From Uloborus plumipes (lineage: Eukaryota; Arthropoda; Arachnida; Araneae; Uloboridae), in the NCBI GenBank assembly GCA_038373865.1, contig JAXGGA010002834.1, positions 49,676-113,675 of the forward strand: a stretch of DNA of 64,000 nt, written 5' to 3'. Each line of letters starts with the position of its first letter. Position 1 is the first letter of the stretch. The notes under the pieces are model-generated. The model made no database searches and was not told the origin of the DNA. It worked only from the letters and a program-made list of their open reading frames with translations. Position numbers and translations under genes: made by a program. This document shows, one piece after another, positions 34,901 to 48,600 of this stretch.

Positions 34901-37900
34901 AGGAAATCATTAACTAGAGGACATCTCCAATTAAGAAACTTGTCATACTATGTTTGGCACTTGTCTTAACGCCAAAATAAATTGAATCAAATCAGAGAAC
35001 TTATTATTTTAAAAATCAATACACTGACTGGAAAATTCAGACCAAAGAATTACTGTGATTCTTTGAGAGCGTTAAGATAGCTGTAAATTCTGGCAAATAG
35101 CATGTACCGGTAGCAAAACGAACAACATATCTATCTCTAAAGAAATGAAGCGAGGCTAACTTGAAAGCTCTACGACGATTGATTTTGATTGCAATTTCGC
35201 ATTTGAAATTTCTGCAGCACCAGTATATTTCAGGATTTGTATGACACATACACTTACGACCTGAAATAATGAACCTATTGCTCATCTTGTATTAAAAAGT
35301 ACAAAATTATGCATTCCCAATTGAAATTCATTCTGCTTCAATTTTTAATGCATAATTTACTTGAAAACTTCAGATATGTATTGCTGGTTAATGATTAAAG
35401 CCAGACGTTGCCGGATATTCGAATATTCATCTTTTAAAAGACACGAATATTCGAAGGCAACAAATACGAAGCTTAATAATGTTTGGTGTGAAGAACACAT
35501 TATAAACGATCAGTTCTAAGTCTTAAACTGTTGTAGACTTTAAAATGGTATAATGGTATTGAAAATATTGCGTCCAACAACCTTTCTTTGCAAGCAGGTA
35601 CCTAAAATCCTCAAAAATTATTCACCAAGATTAACCAACCAACACTTAGGACTACAGAGCTCAATAATCCTTTAATCCAGCAAAAGTTCAAATTATTTAA
35701 CTCAAAGTGAAGTCTTTCAATGATTATGCTATTCTTGACTGAAATTTTCCAACCATTATTCATGTTTGGTTGCAAAGTTCAAGTAAACGCCCTCAATTAA
35801 ACTTTTCAATCGTCATCCCCCCACCCCCTTCCCGCTCCTGAATCGAAATACTACTAGAAATGCAGGTACATACCTTTTTGTAGTATGTCTAAGTGTTCCA
35901 AGAGTATGTCACCCATAAACGGGGGCGATCTGGCCAGGAAGGCTTCTTTGGACAAGGCACACATTTCTTTACCAGACATATTGAAATTGGGCAGCGCAGT
36001 TCCTTCTAGACTGAATTCTCGAGTTGCCCAGTTCAACCAATGAGCGACTTCCATTTCTTTCCAAAGACGAGGATCTAGAAAAAAGAAGAGAGTCCAACTT
36101 CAACGCATGCTTTTACAAGTAATGAAAAAAAGCAAATTACTTTACAAAACTAGGAATAATTTTTTAAAAAAACCAATTAAATAGAACTCTATTTCGTTTG
36201 TAAATAGCATTGAGTGACGAACAAGAAATAATTTTGCACAAATAATACTTGATTTGGTTTTGATCGATTTTGTTTCTTTGTGATTAAACAGACGAGTATT
36301 AAAAATATTAGTTTTAAAACTTAGAACCATCTGGCATATCTGACAACGATAGCATGCAAAAGAAATCGAAATCAATAAAAAATACTAGAATTAATTCCGT
36401 TTTAGATGGCATTTAAGTACCATAACCGATGTATAATTCATTAAAGCTGAACAACTCATATAATCATCGATTCCGTCACCTGCTTGCAGAGTAATTAGGC
36501 GAAGCGCGTGTCTATATTTAATCCCCACTTTCTCCTCTTCAGAAATCATCAATGTAGAGGTAACCTTTTAATCTTAGGTGAAATAATCGGTCAGATGCAT
36601 GAATGCAACGGTGGGCACATTTACTGAATGTGCAGATGGGTCGCATAATTTGGTACATGAGCAAAACATAATTTTTTTGGGGAAATTATCAGTTCGTCTT
36701 TTTTTCAACCAACTGAGCATCATTTGTGCAATTATTTCAGAATATATTTTATCGCTTTAAAGCAGGGAAAAACGGCAACTGTTCCGGTGGTCCAGAACCA
36801 GCTCATGGAAAAATTTGATCAGTTCTAGGAAAGTTCAAACTAGTTATATTTACGTTAAATATTATTGTACGCGAATCATAATAAAAATATTTTAATAAAC
36901 TCATGCAAAGTATCTAAAATAACTTTTTTTGACCACTAAAAAAACACGGAACAGATCTGATTTTTTTTCTTTCTTCAAATTGTATCAGTCCAAGAGACAA
37001 AAAAAAAAAGGCAGATAAATGATCGTTTTAAGGAAATTTTACTTAAGATACTACTGTTATAGCAAGTAAACAACTACATGATGAAAAAACAGCCTGTAAA
37101 AGAGCGTTTAAATCAATGAATTAAATGGGGGAAACTCTCAAAAACCTGGAAAATCTTCAAAGTTTTAAAAATTTCAACTGTTTACACTTTTTCGTAATTC
37201 ACCCTTTTAAACTTGCTTAAATTCAGTCCAAAAATTAATTGGTTTCCATTATCAACTATATAATTAATGTTATTCATTTTAGTTTCCAGCAACGATGAAA
37301 AAGCTTGTTCCAAACCGACCAAAACAGATCAAGTGTAGTAAAAACTAAAGAAAATAAATAACACTAAAACTAAAAACTAATGCGGGTAACAGAAAATGCT
37401 GGAGGTTTACCTTTTGGGATGTTCCTCAGGACTCGCTCCTTTTCCCAACTGCTAAAACTCGCCCTCAGAGCTTGCGTCATTTTTTGGTTGGTTCCAGGAG
37501 TTAAAGGTGGCATTTGGGTGGGCAAATCTGCAAGGAAAAAGAAAAATTAAAACAATGAAAACTTTTGTTTCCTGTGAAACTTTAAAATTTTTAGAAGCCC
37601 ATTTAACTTGAGCCCAAACTAAAGCTAGAATTCTGCTCATAATGGAAAAAGGGACTTGGCAATTTCAAAACTAATGGAAATTTCCCGAGAACACATAAAG
37701 CTCCCAATTCCCAGCCTTCTTTTTAAAGTGTAATTTTTTCGAATTACTCGGATTCGCTTACCAAATTATTAAGCCTCTTGGACGACAGAATAAACTGTGA
37801 AAAAGTACGTCGCAATATTCTAGCAAAAAAATTCATAAACGAGTCAGAAATCGTTTTTAAAGAAGAATGAGCTTCAAAGCGAAATTTTGGAAATAATCGG

Positions 37901-40040
37901 AAATATTTTCTCAAAAACAATCAATTCTTTTCGATAAAAGGAAGGGAAGTTCGCGTTCCATTGAGCTGAAGAGTTTTCAATCAATGGAGATTTCTTCTTG
38001 CACCTCGCTTGATAATCGGGAAATTAAATTCAACCCACAAATAAAACTTAGCAGGGGGAAATAAGAAATGTGTTTCAAGTGGTGTGAATGAGCGTTGAGA
38101 TTTCCGCCTCGATTTGTTTGAAGAATTGTGTACAACTCCTCCTCCAGCTTGTTTTTTAGAATAACCCTTCAAAACGTCCAAAAGAAAACTAAAAACAGAT
38201 TTTTACGAAAGATTAAAAAAATAATAGTAAATCATTTGCAAGAATTTTCTCTTGGGGGAGTGGGAGAAAAATTGGATTAGGACTATCAGTTTAGAAATTG
38301 TGCAATCAAGGATTTCCAAAAAAAAAAAAAAAGAAAAGAAAACCTTTTCATTCATACAAAAAAAATATAATTTACTATGAACGATCTATTAGTGCTTAAT
38401 TTTTTAGCTTCACATTTCGTTTGGTAGGCTTTTGTAACTGGATTTTTCTTTTTAACTCAGGGGAGCCTATTCCCCTAAGAATAACAGAGCACAAATTTCA
38501 AGATAAACCTTCTATGTACGAAAAGCCCCCCTCCCCAAAGAAAAATATCATAGAAACACCCCCCCCCCTAAAATTTTTTATGGCGCAGCACTCGCCAGCC
38601 CCTCTTCACCCATGTCCAACCGGAAAAGTTCTTATGAATATCAATCGAAATTAATATCTGAGCGACATTTTTTAGAAGATGATGAGGATTTTCTGTTTAT
38701 GTTATTCTTGTATATAATTCAACTTCGCAGAGATAGCCTATGACTCCTCCTTTTTTCAGGATTGTCCATTTTTAGGAAGGAGTGATACGCAGATGAAAAT
38801 TGAGGAAAGGGATTCACAATTAATGGGGGAATTTGAATGGGTAGAAATTCTACCTATTTTAAGGAATGGACTCGTTTTCTCATTTGATTGACACCGGCCA
38901 TCTCGTCGCGGTTGAATTATATTAAAACAAATTTCAAAGTGATGAGCTCTCCTCCAAAGAGGAAGGGCCGCATGAGTGCAAATGATTTCACAAGAATGAG
39001 ACAAAAAAAGACAATTAAATAGAAAATAATAGCTTTTAGCAATGCAATTAAATTGCTGTTGAATTTGATTGTCTGAAAGAATTAACCCCAAAATCGGAGT
39101 CTGCCCCTAGTAGCACACTTCGTTTTTTAAAGGTTGTAAAAGGGTTATTACCGTTGTGACAACCGCTTAAAAACGTTTAAAGGTTATTTGTGCTACCTGG
39201 GGAGGTACGGCATACGAGCATACTTTGGCGAAGAACTTGTTTATTTATTTATCCGATTTTTCTGTAAATTTTAATGTTGGAAAAGAACTGATTTTTGAAA
39301 CTCAAAGCAAATAAGAAAGTAGAAATTGTCAAAATTTTTCGGCATTAATGGATAATTTCCTCTCCTCCTGTCTTCCCCTCCTCCACAAGAAAAAAAAAAA
39401 ACTTTGTTGTGGGCAAAGTGAGTCAGGGGTCACTCATGGTTGGGTAATCTATTGGGCTTACTCATTTTGATTTCACAAACATGTATCACTTCACTCCCTC
39501 AGCAAAGATACCATACATGCGACCCAGAATTTTTAAAACCATAACTAATAATAATAAAAAAAAATCCACCTCCAACTCCACAATTTCTAAAGAGGCTGCG
39601 ATAAAAATCTCGGGGGGAAAACCGCAGTTGAGAACATGACATTGAAAAACTGGCTTTCATCGATGTTGGAACTGCACGCTTCACGTCTTCTGTCCTTGGT
39701 GGCACGAAGCCAAAATGCCATTGGATTTTTTTTTATTTCTACCCGATACTCGGAGAGCGCCACCCAAACGATCAGAATTTGCTGGAGAACTAAAGAAAGT
39801 GCGCAACAGGTATTCATTCCACCCCGATCAAAGATTTACTCAAACGTGAATGCTTGAGAATCATTACCAAGGGCGAGGGAAAGTCACTAGGGCAGAGAAC
39901 TGGAGGCGAGGTGGAGGGGCATATTGACACAGTTTTGAGTTTTTAAAGATGGATGTAAATGGCATAATTTCTACACTAAAGAAAAAAAAATGCCGTACTA
40001 CAGATAATCTATTACAAACTGAACTTCTAATAAGGTGTTT

Positions 40041-40071
<31 letters not shown>

Positions 40072-42531
40072 GAAAAGAAAGAAAAGAAAAAAAAAGAAAA
40101 AAAAAAAAAAAGCAGTACCACTAGAAAATCGCTAGAAAACTGGATTTGCATAAAGTTTTCTAATAACAGAACACAGCTTATTCTTTAGTAACGCTACCAA
40201 TTATACATAAAAAGTAGCTGTATCCTTATTAGGAAAGTTTACGGAATCCCAGTTTCCTAGAGGTTTTCTAGTAATACTAAAGTCTTTTTTTTTTCTTAGT
40301 AAAGTAACGATAAACTTTTTCTAAAGAAACATCAATCCCAAACATGGACAATGTAGTTACACACTATTACTTTCAGCTAATAAAGCCAACCAGTGAAACA
40401 TTTTTTTTTTCCTTTTTGACTAGTTGTAGTATTCGAGTATAAAATAATTATAAATTTTGCAACTAGAACGTAAAGCCTTTTTTTCTAAAACACATACACA
40501 GCATTATAGTAAATCAAGGTTTTAACCATAGAGATCTTACTAGGAGTTTTGGATTCTATAAGAGAAGAGAGGTTCATATGACTAACAAGATCTCTATGGT
40601 TTTAACCTAAATTTTTTCCATTAACTTTTCTTTCTTTCTTTGAGCTGTCACTATTTTCACCAGTGAGCTACATTTTCAATATTAATCAATAAATTATTTT
40701 TTTCACAAAAATTAAAATATCTTTTAAACAAAAATTAAATTCATACGGTTGTCGAATATAATCAATTTATATGGCTATATTGCTGAATAAAAAGAATGGA
40801 CCAAATATTGGACTTTCTAAAAACGATGCTATGTAATTACTACACTTCAACAAAAATACTCAAAATCGTCAATTGATAAACCAAATCAGAAAAGTAAGAG
40901 CCATGGGAAAGAAAGTCAAAAAAAAAAAGACTGGACTTAGAGGAAATCGCACTGCAACTACCATCCCGAAAAGAGGCAAAAGGTTCAATCACGCTCGTAT
41001 AAAAGGAAGGCTTTAAATAAAGTTCCAGGCGAAGCGTGCGGGGGGGGGGGGGGGGGGGGGATCTGAAGTGTGTTAATAAAAGTCGAGAAACAACAGAGTT
41101 CAGGTTGTAAGCGACAGGTTGCTTGACGTTTCGTGGGAAGTCGGTTTTACTACGAAGGTAATTAAAATGGGTCTGGTTTTCAGTTCTGTTTCGCCTCGGG
41201 TTAAAGAGGCGATGGGAATGGATTTTCCCGCCGTTTGGGCGACGAAAGGATTCCGAGGAAGGGCCCTTTTATTTGCTGGATAAGAATGATGGGGCATGAC
41301 GTAGGGTGTGATTAGGAGGTACAATGAAAACAGTGGGATTTACATGAGAAAAGAAATCTTTTATAAGCTTTTTGATAGTGCGTTGTCTGTGGTACTATTT
41401 GTTTCTTCCTCTGATTATAAATTTAAAGGTAAGTTTGTATTCTCTACAGTAGTTTTATCAATGGACGAGCAAGAAAAAAAAAGAAAGAAGGGGAAAAGTC
41501 TACCTTTTTTCATAATTTTATCGTATATCTGTTTTTATTTATGTACAGCGACTCCAACTCGGGTTGAAACATGTTTTGGAGAAAACAAAATGGCTTTAAA
41601 GCCAAAAATTAAATGATTATCGAGCATAACAGTTTAAAAGGTAACTTATTTAATTTTACAACTTTCACAACTTTGTTTTTTCGTAACAGGTATCTTAAAG
41701 CGAGCAAACTAGTAAAAAATATAAACGTTTTTGTTGAACACTATTGAAGATTTTAATGTACGATTTACTGTAATTATACATTTCACAGATTTCATTAAAA
41801 AAACTGCTCACGGAGAGTCCTCAAGGGAGGGGCAATCGCCCCTCCCCTCCCTCCTTGAATTCGCCCTTGACTAGGGGTTAGGGATGGTTATAATTTTGAA
41901 ATTTGTTTTTCCTTTCAAGTTTAATGTTTCCTTAAGTCCCCCCACTCCTCCTTTAATACACTAAATAACTTCAAAGTGATACAGGGACGAAGTATTTCAT
42001 TCCACGTCAATATTTCTATTTTAGTCTAGCAACTGCACAAAAATAGCCGGGCATAAACATTCCCTTTTTCATGTCTTGAAATTCTCATTTACACAAACAC
42101 AACAGTAGCTTACATTTCCAAGCGATAGATACCCAGCTTTACGAGATGCTCTCGAAAAATAAACTGCTCTCGCTCGACGTAATTTGTCATCAAGGGGATA
42201 TCTCCTCCGTTCTTTTTTTTTTTTTTCCTTTCCGTTTTTTTCCCCTTCCTTCGCGAAAAAACAAGAGGAGTTAGATTGAGGGATGGAAAATTTTCGGAAA
42301 AGTGAAGCTAATCATTTTCTTCTGTTTCAGAGGATTAATATTTTTTTGCCAGTAATAGAACAGGAATCTTTGCAACAGAAGGGGGGGGGGGACGGAGCTG
42401 CCCACCTAAATATTTGATTTTCTATAGTAAAACTAATGCAAATATGATGTACATTGGTTTCACATACCTTTTTTTCTTTTGCTAAGTCCCTCCAAATTCC
42501 AAATGTGAGTTCCCCCAAATATTTTTTTCAA

Positions 42532-42611
<80 letters not shown>

Positions 42612-45600
42612 ATTAGTGAGGAGGGAAGGTGATCCGGGCACAGATATTTGAAGTTTGATTTTTGTCTCAAACTTATTTTGTTTACTTTTTCTTCTTTACA
42701 AGACTCCAAAAAATCACACAAACATAATAGTAGCTTACATTTTCCAGCGATAGATACCCAGCTTTACAAGATACCCCCAAAAATAAACTGCTCTCTTTCG
42801 ACGTAATTTGTCATCAAGGGGGATCTCCATCAGTGGCGTATACATGTTTGAATTTTGGAGGGGGCCGAAGTAACCAAGCATAGCCACAGAGCCCGATCAT
42901 TCTGTTACAGGACATGGGGGCACATTTCGGTTTCCGGCCCTCACCCCTCCCTTATCTTATCAGTTACGTGTAAAAAAATTCTTACAATACCAGAATGAAA
43001 TAAAAATTTTTTGCAAAGATCAAAATTAAAAAAAAAACCTATCAAATTATCCAGAGAAAAATATACGTCGACATACACAGTAAACGTTCAGTATTAATAA
43101 TTAATAGAAAATATACAGTAGGCATTTAGTATTTAGGAGGCGTTGTATAAAGTAAGTGGATTTTGGGCCCCCTGAAATCTATGAGGAGGGGCCCGTGCCC
43201 CGCGTGCCCCTGCGGTAATCAGGCTCTGCATAGCCAAGCTTATTTCATACTTCCGTTGGGGAAAGGGTGGTGGTTAGGGAACTCTCTACTGAAAATATTT
43301 CAAAATTGATGCCTTGAAAACCCTTTTTAAGCTATCTGTAATGACGTTGGGAAAAAAGTATAGATAAAGAAGCTGTCCCAAAAAAATTTGTGACATTGAC
43401 GTTTTCAATTCGCAATTAAGCTATAATTCATTGAAAGAAATTGAGGGGGTAGGGTGCTCTCTCTCAGAAAAATTTCAAAATTTAGTGATAGAAAGGTGCT
43501 TGAGGGCTCTCCCGGAAATGTTTTGGCGTTGAGGCTCTTAACTGCAATTTTAAATTATTTTTGTTGATGTTTAGAGAAAGGGGGAGAAATTCTGAACCTT
43601 TCCTTTTTGAAAACACATTTTAAAATTATTTCGAGACAATTTTCCTTGATTTTGGGAGGGGTCCGGGTCCCCTGGGCCCACCCCACGCCCTTGATCTCCA
43701 TCGTTCTTTTTTTTCCTTTCCGTTTTTCCCCCTTCCTTCGCGAAAAACAAGAGGAGGGAGATTGAGGGATGGAAATTTTCGGAAAAGTGAAGCTAATCAT
43801 TTTCTTCTGTTTCAGAAGGTTCCCGCCCGATTTCAGGCGGCGACACTTGTGCCGAGGAAGAAGAAGAAAACTCGTTTTCGGAACCAGTTTCGAGACGCGT
43901 TGACACCAGCTGACCTCAGAGATGCAGGAAAATGAAAATAATAAGGATTCACTTCCACGCCTCGAGGAAGAAAAGAAGAATCGAACTGTTGCCATGGCCC
44001 GAAAAGAAAAATGTTTTCTTTTCCAGACGGTGACTCAGATTCGGGATGATTGAGAGTGCGTTTTTCGTTGAAGATGGATTAACTCGGAAACGCGCTCTCT
44101 CACGGGGCATTTTGGCCGTTTGTTCACTTTTTTAGCTTCCCCGAATCATTTAATAAGTTCTACTTCACTTCACCTTCAGTATTATTATTCTTTATTATTT
44201 TAATTAAAAACACAAACACGCGTTGAAATGATTGAACCTTTTTTATACGTGTCTCATGATTTTTCTCAGAAATATCGCACGAACAAAATTATTTTTCACT
44301 GCAGTTGATTTCTCTTTTTCTTTTTTGAGAAAAAGCTTTAAGTCATTTTTTTTAATTAAAGGAAAACAATTAAATTATCCCTCCACTTCTTCTTCGTTAT
44401 TATTTTTTTTACTATGTTAATTAAAATTACAAGCACATGTTGAAATGATTGAAACTTTTGAATACGTGTGTCATGATTTTTCTCAGAAAGATTGCAGGAA
44501 CTAAAGCTTTTTTCAACAAAATTGCTTCCTCTCTTTTTCTTCTTAATTAAAGAAATAGCTAGAAGTCGTCTTTTATTATTATTATTATTAAAGGGAAACA
44601 ATTAAATCATCTCACATTACGTCCTTGATGTAAAATTGCGAACACAACCTTATTCATAACAGCTCAAGCAATTAATGGCGCAAAAAAAAATGATTAAATA
44701 CGTTTAAGTGAAGTTACGTAAGTTGGAATTAAGTTAGCTGATTCATTTAACTGGGCGTTCTTTTGGTTATTTACTTCTCGGAAAAGTAAGATTAAAATTT
44801 ATGTCCTGATGAATAGCTTTAAACTTCCACCCTAGGTATTACAAACAAATAACAATGAAAAACGTAAATGTTCGATGAGTAACATAATCGTAGTTTTCTG
44901 ACAATTTCTTGTTGCAATTAAGTTTTAATTTTTCATTTTAAATAACTAATCAATGATATGCAGTATAAGTTTAAGAAAATTATATTTATAACGATTTTGG
45001 GAGAATGTAACACATATACGGACCACATCATCAGCCATTGGAGGCAGCATCTTTTATAACAAAACACAAGCGTGCTTAAATTTTAACTTCAAAAAAAAAA
45101 AAAAATTTTTTTTCTTTGCCAGTTCAATTTTTATGATTGAAATAAAAAGGTACATTAAAAAAAAAAGCTAAATTTTTGTAAGAATTCACAGGGAAAATTC
45201 AAAAGTCCCTTCTTTTTAAGAAAATGAGCAACTTAACTTTTTTCTCGCTTGATCCGAAAACAATCCTTATGCGTAAAATAAAAATTTAAAAATAACGTTT
45301 CATAGCATAAAACTCGCACATTACTGCATATTCTTGTCTTAGCTTTGCAAGGAACGCCTTTGTCTTTTCAGCCATAAGCTAATTTTTTTGCATTGGAAAA
45401 GGCGTTCCTTGTAGAGTTGAAACAAGAGTATGCAGTAATCAGCAAATTTTGTGCAATTAAACGTCGTTATTTTACTTGTCTCCACAACGGTATTAGGGCA
45501 CAAAAAAGATTGCCTAGTAAGGATCGAAGCAGTTGAGTTGTTTTGTAAAAAGAGGTCGAGGAGGGGGGGTCCTTTTCCTCCTCAACTACCTTCTAATACC

Positions 45601-48600
45601 GTCCTTGTTTTCTTTAGTAAAAATAAAATTCAGCTAAAACTGTCACGGTGTACAAAAACTACAATATTTTTTAGCAATTCAAAAGTGACAAAAACACTTT
45701 TTGAAACAATCTTTAGGAAGAATTAGAACATTTATTTTTTTTCAAAAATTTCGTTTGGAATACAAATCGCTCATATCAAGCAAAGCTTGATGTTTCCAAA
45801 CACAGTAAAAAAAGGACTCATCCTCCAAAATAGCAATCTCCTCTCAATATAAGCAGCCAGGGTTGATGGAAAGAGCAAAAATAAAATAAAAATCCCTCCC
45901 CCCCCCTCCCTTTCCTCAACGGGGGACTACGTGAGAAGCGAAGAAGCAGAGTAAGAGAATATGAAGAAAAAAAAAAGGTTGGAAAGAAACGGCTAACACC
46001 TGTTTTCCCAGGCTCCGGTCACGCGATTTCCAAGTCGTCCAATCGCAGCTTCCCGAAAGTGGAGGGGGGAGGGAAAAAAATAACCCGTACTACGACTTTG
46101 TGAATGAAAGTGCATGAACGCATGTGTGAGCGCGTGTGTGGAAAACGTAATGAATGAATGGATCCCGAGCTAGTACGTTTCTTTACCTGCCCAAGGCTCT
46201 TCTACGATGAAGGATTTTATGAATGAACCAGCACCGAAATGTACGTGTATAAATACTCGATTCGGGGTCGGATGTGGGGGGCGGAACTTATGAGGAAAAT
46301 GCGATCGAAGGAATCGTGAGAAAGGAACGGTATTCCAAGGACGCTGAAATTGTGGACAGGGATTCCAAGCAGAACATTTTGACCAGAGAGATAAGGGACA
46401 GTTTTTTGATAATGGGATGAGTGCAAAGATCAAGTTGGAGAAATTATTTTTCACAAAGAAAGGATGTTGTGACTTTTTTCCCCCTTTCTTTCTCCGTCTG
46501 AACAGATAGGAAAATAGAAATGGATCATTCGATAAAAGATCACTAAACGAACTCATAGTATTTTATAAATACTCAATATTTTATTACTAACATTATTAAC
46601 ATTTCATTTTAGGAAAAAAAAGATTTATTTTTCTTTCTTTTTGATTGAAATGCCATAATATTGTATTCTTTTGATGAACGGGTGAATTTTTCATTTGAAA
46701 GTTGGCACTTTTTTACTTCATTCTTCAGAGACAGGGGGAAAGCAGTTCGATTAGTGAAACAGTTTCACCCTCCTCCCACATTTTTCCTCTCGTTTTAAAG
46801 GGATTGGTGCTCTGGGGGCTCATCGTTTGTAGGTTGAACATGAGTTGAAAGATCAAATTAAAAAATATATTTCTACTAAGAAAAGGATGTTGCGGTTCTT
46901 TCTTTCTGTGTCTCCACAGGGAAGATAGTCATGGATCACGAAAAATCGAACAGAATGAGATTGATTGTAACCAATCTCATGATATTTTACACTTAATACT
47001 GTGGCATTTTGGAATATTATGTTAAATGTTAAGCATAAGATTCCAAATTCATCTAATTAATTAATATTCGGTTGTTTCAGTACGAAATTTATTAGTATTC
47101 ATTTCATCTAAAACTAAAGTTAATTTTGCTTTTTTAACAATGAAAGATTACTTATAAGTTTTCGGTTGATCAGAAGTCTTTTCTTTCTTTTTTTTTTTTT
47201 CATTTTACTGCATTTGGTATTCCGAAGTTTGTTTGCTGGTTAAAAAACTAATAAGACAGCTTCTATAATAAAACGAATGCAAAGATTAAATTATTAAAAA
47301 TATTTTTATGCAGAAAAGGTTGTTGCTAAGTTTTCCCTTTCTTTCTCCGCCTTGACATGTTAGGAAAACAAAACATGAATTTTTTCTCTCGTTTTACTTC
47401 GATCTTATCACTGGCTGCTTGAAAAAAAAAAAAAAAAAGAAAGAAAGAAAAATAAAAAGAGAACAGTTTCGAAAATGTAATAAATCTAACACTCAAATTG
47501 GTGAAAGTATTTTTCACAAAAATCCTATTGCCCTTTTTGAGTCTTAACACAGAAAGAAAATTTACATGATTACATGAATCACTGAAAAGAATCTTGAAAA
47601 CAATCTAAAGGCATTTTTACACTAAATAACAGAACATCTTGGCATTTTTACACAATATTATATTTTTTAAAAAGTAAAAGGTTTTTATTTCCATTTTTCT
47701 TAGCAATTGTAAATTGTTTTCGTTTGGTGTAAGCTTGACTTTAAAATTGCATTTTTTTTTATTACCCTTTAGATGTAGAAGAAAGATAGATCGGTGAAAC
47801 CGTTTTTAGCATTTTTTTCTCTGGTTTTGTTGTGCCTGTCGTTTTAGGGTCATATCATTTGTTGATTGAAGAAATGAGGGGGATCTTTTGATAATAGAAG
47901 GGGAGCAAAGATCAAATTAGTCAATTGATTTTTCAGTAATGAAAAATGTTAAAATCTTTAAATAATAAGTCCCTAGAACGCCAACCACAACAACCAACAA
48001 AAAAAAAAAAAAAAGATGCAAAAACTATTTCACAAATCCAGTTATTTCTTCTACATTCAAAAGGTACAACTTTCCTTTCTTTAAGCAACGAAAGATTGTA
48101 TCATCGTTTTTGATTGATGTTAAGGTAGGGTTTATCATTTTAGTTTTCACTTTTTTTTTTCCTGTATATACTTTGGAAGTAGAAGAGAGAGCCAGGGCTA
48201 GAGAAAATAAATACTTTCAATGGCCCTGAGAAAGAATGGGATTCACGAAACAGTTTTTATCCCTCCCTTTTGTTTCTAGGGGCTTTTCTTTTGATGGTTT
48301 TCTTTATGCTTGCATTACATTGATAAACAAGCCCCTTTCTACAAATATAAACAATTATAGTTTCACAAGGGACTTGTTAAGGACGTCATGTCTCAGGCAC
48401 AAAAAAGTAAATAAATACGTAAATTCAAAAAAAAAAAAAAAAATTTTTAGACCTCTTTATAATGCATTAATTTCTAAAATTTTGCTTTCACGGTGATATG
48501 GATCTTTTGCACTTCGTGAGCATAGATTAGGCCCATGAGCAAAGATGGCATCGCGTTTAGACGACGTGCCAAGTTAAATTTTGCTGGTATGATTACAAAA

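Larger units (their letters stand above)
28385..35873 (-). other. pnt: pnt intron 3
   Basis: 7.5 kb. It holds a GTATTGTACAA palindrome at about 28724-28748, a degenerate tandem repeat (29.7-30.13 kb), a TA-flanked element inside a minisatellite (33.46-34.24 kb), a GC-richer segment with ETS/CRE-like motifs (34.5-34.8 kb), and a 114-codon minus-strand ORF ending at a GTAAGT (31753-32093) that is not in phase with downstream exons. Confidence 0.8.
42716..43819 (+). repeat. Local duplication, copy 2 (occupied)
   Basis: The halves 42716-42830 and 43694-43819 match copy 1 with scattered differences; between them lies the element 42831-43693 with its target duplication ATCTCCAT. Confidence 0.85.

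Noticed and set aside
35037..35285. Minus-strand ORF with [17 protein letters not shown], resembling a Cys/His zinc-binding motif of element proteins
   Set aside because: Only one short motif and no second domain; too little to call a FLYWCH-like or MULE remnant.
40048..40113. Long A/G-rich tract
   Set aside because: Simple low-complexity purine run; no function inferred.
43555..43995. 146-codon minus-strand ORF
   Set aside because: It crosses the right boundary of a hAT element and its target duplication, so it joins unrelated sequence.
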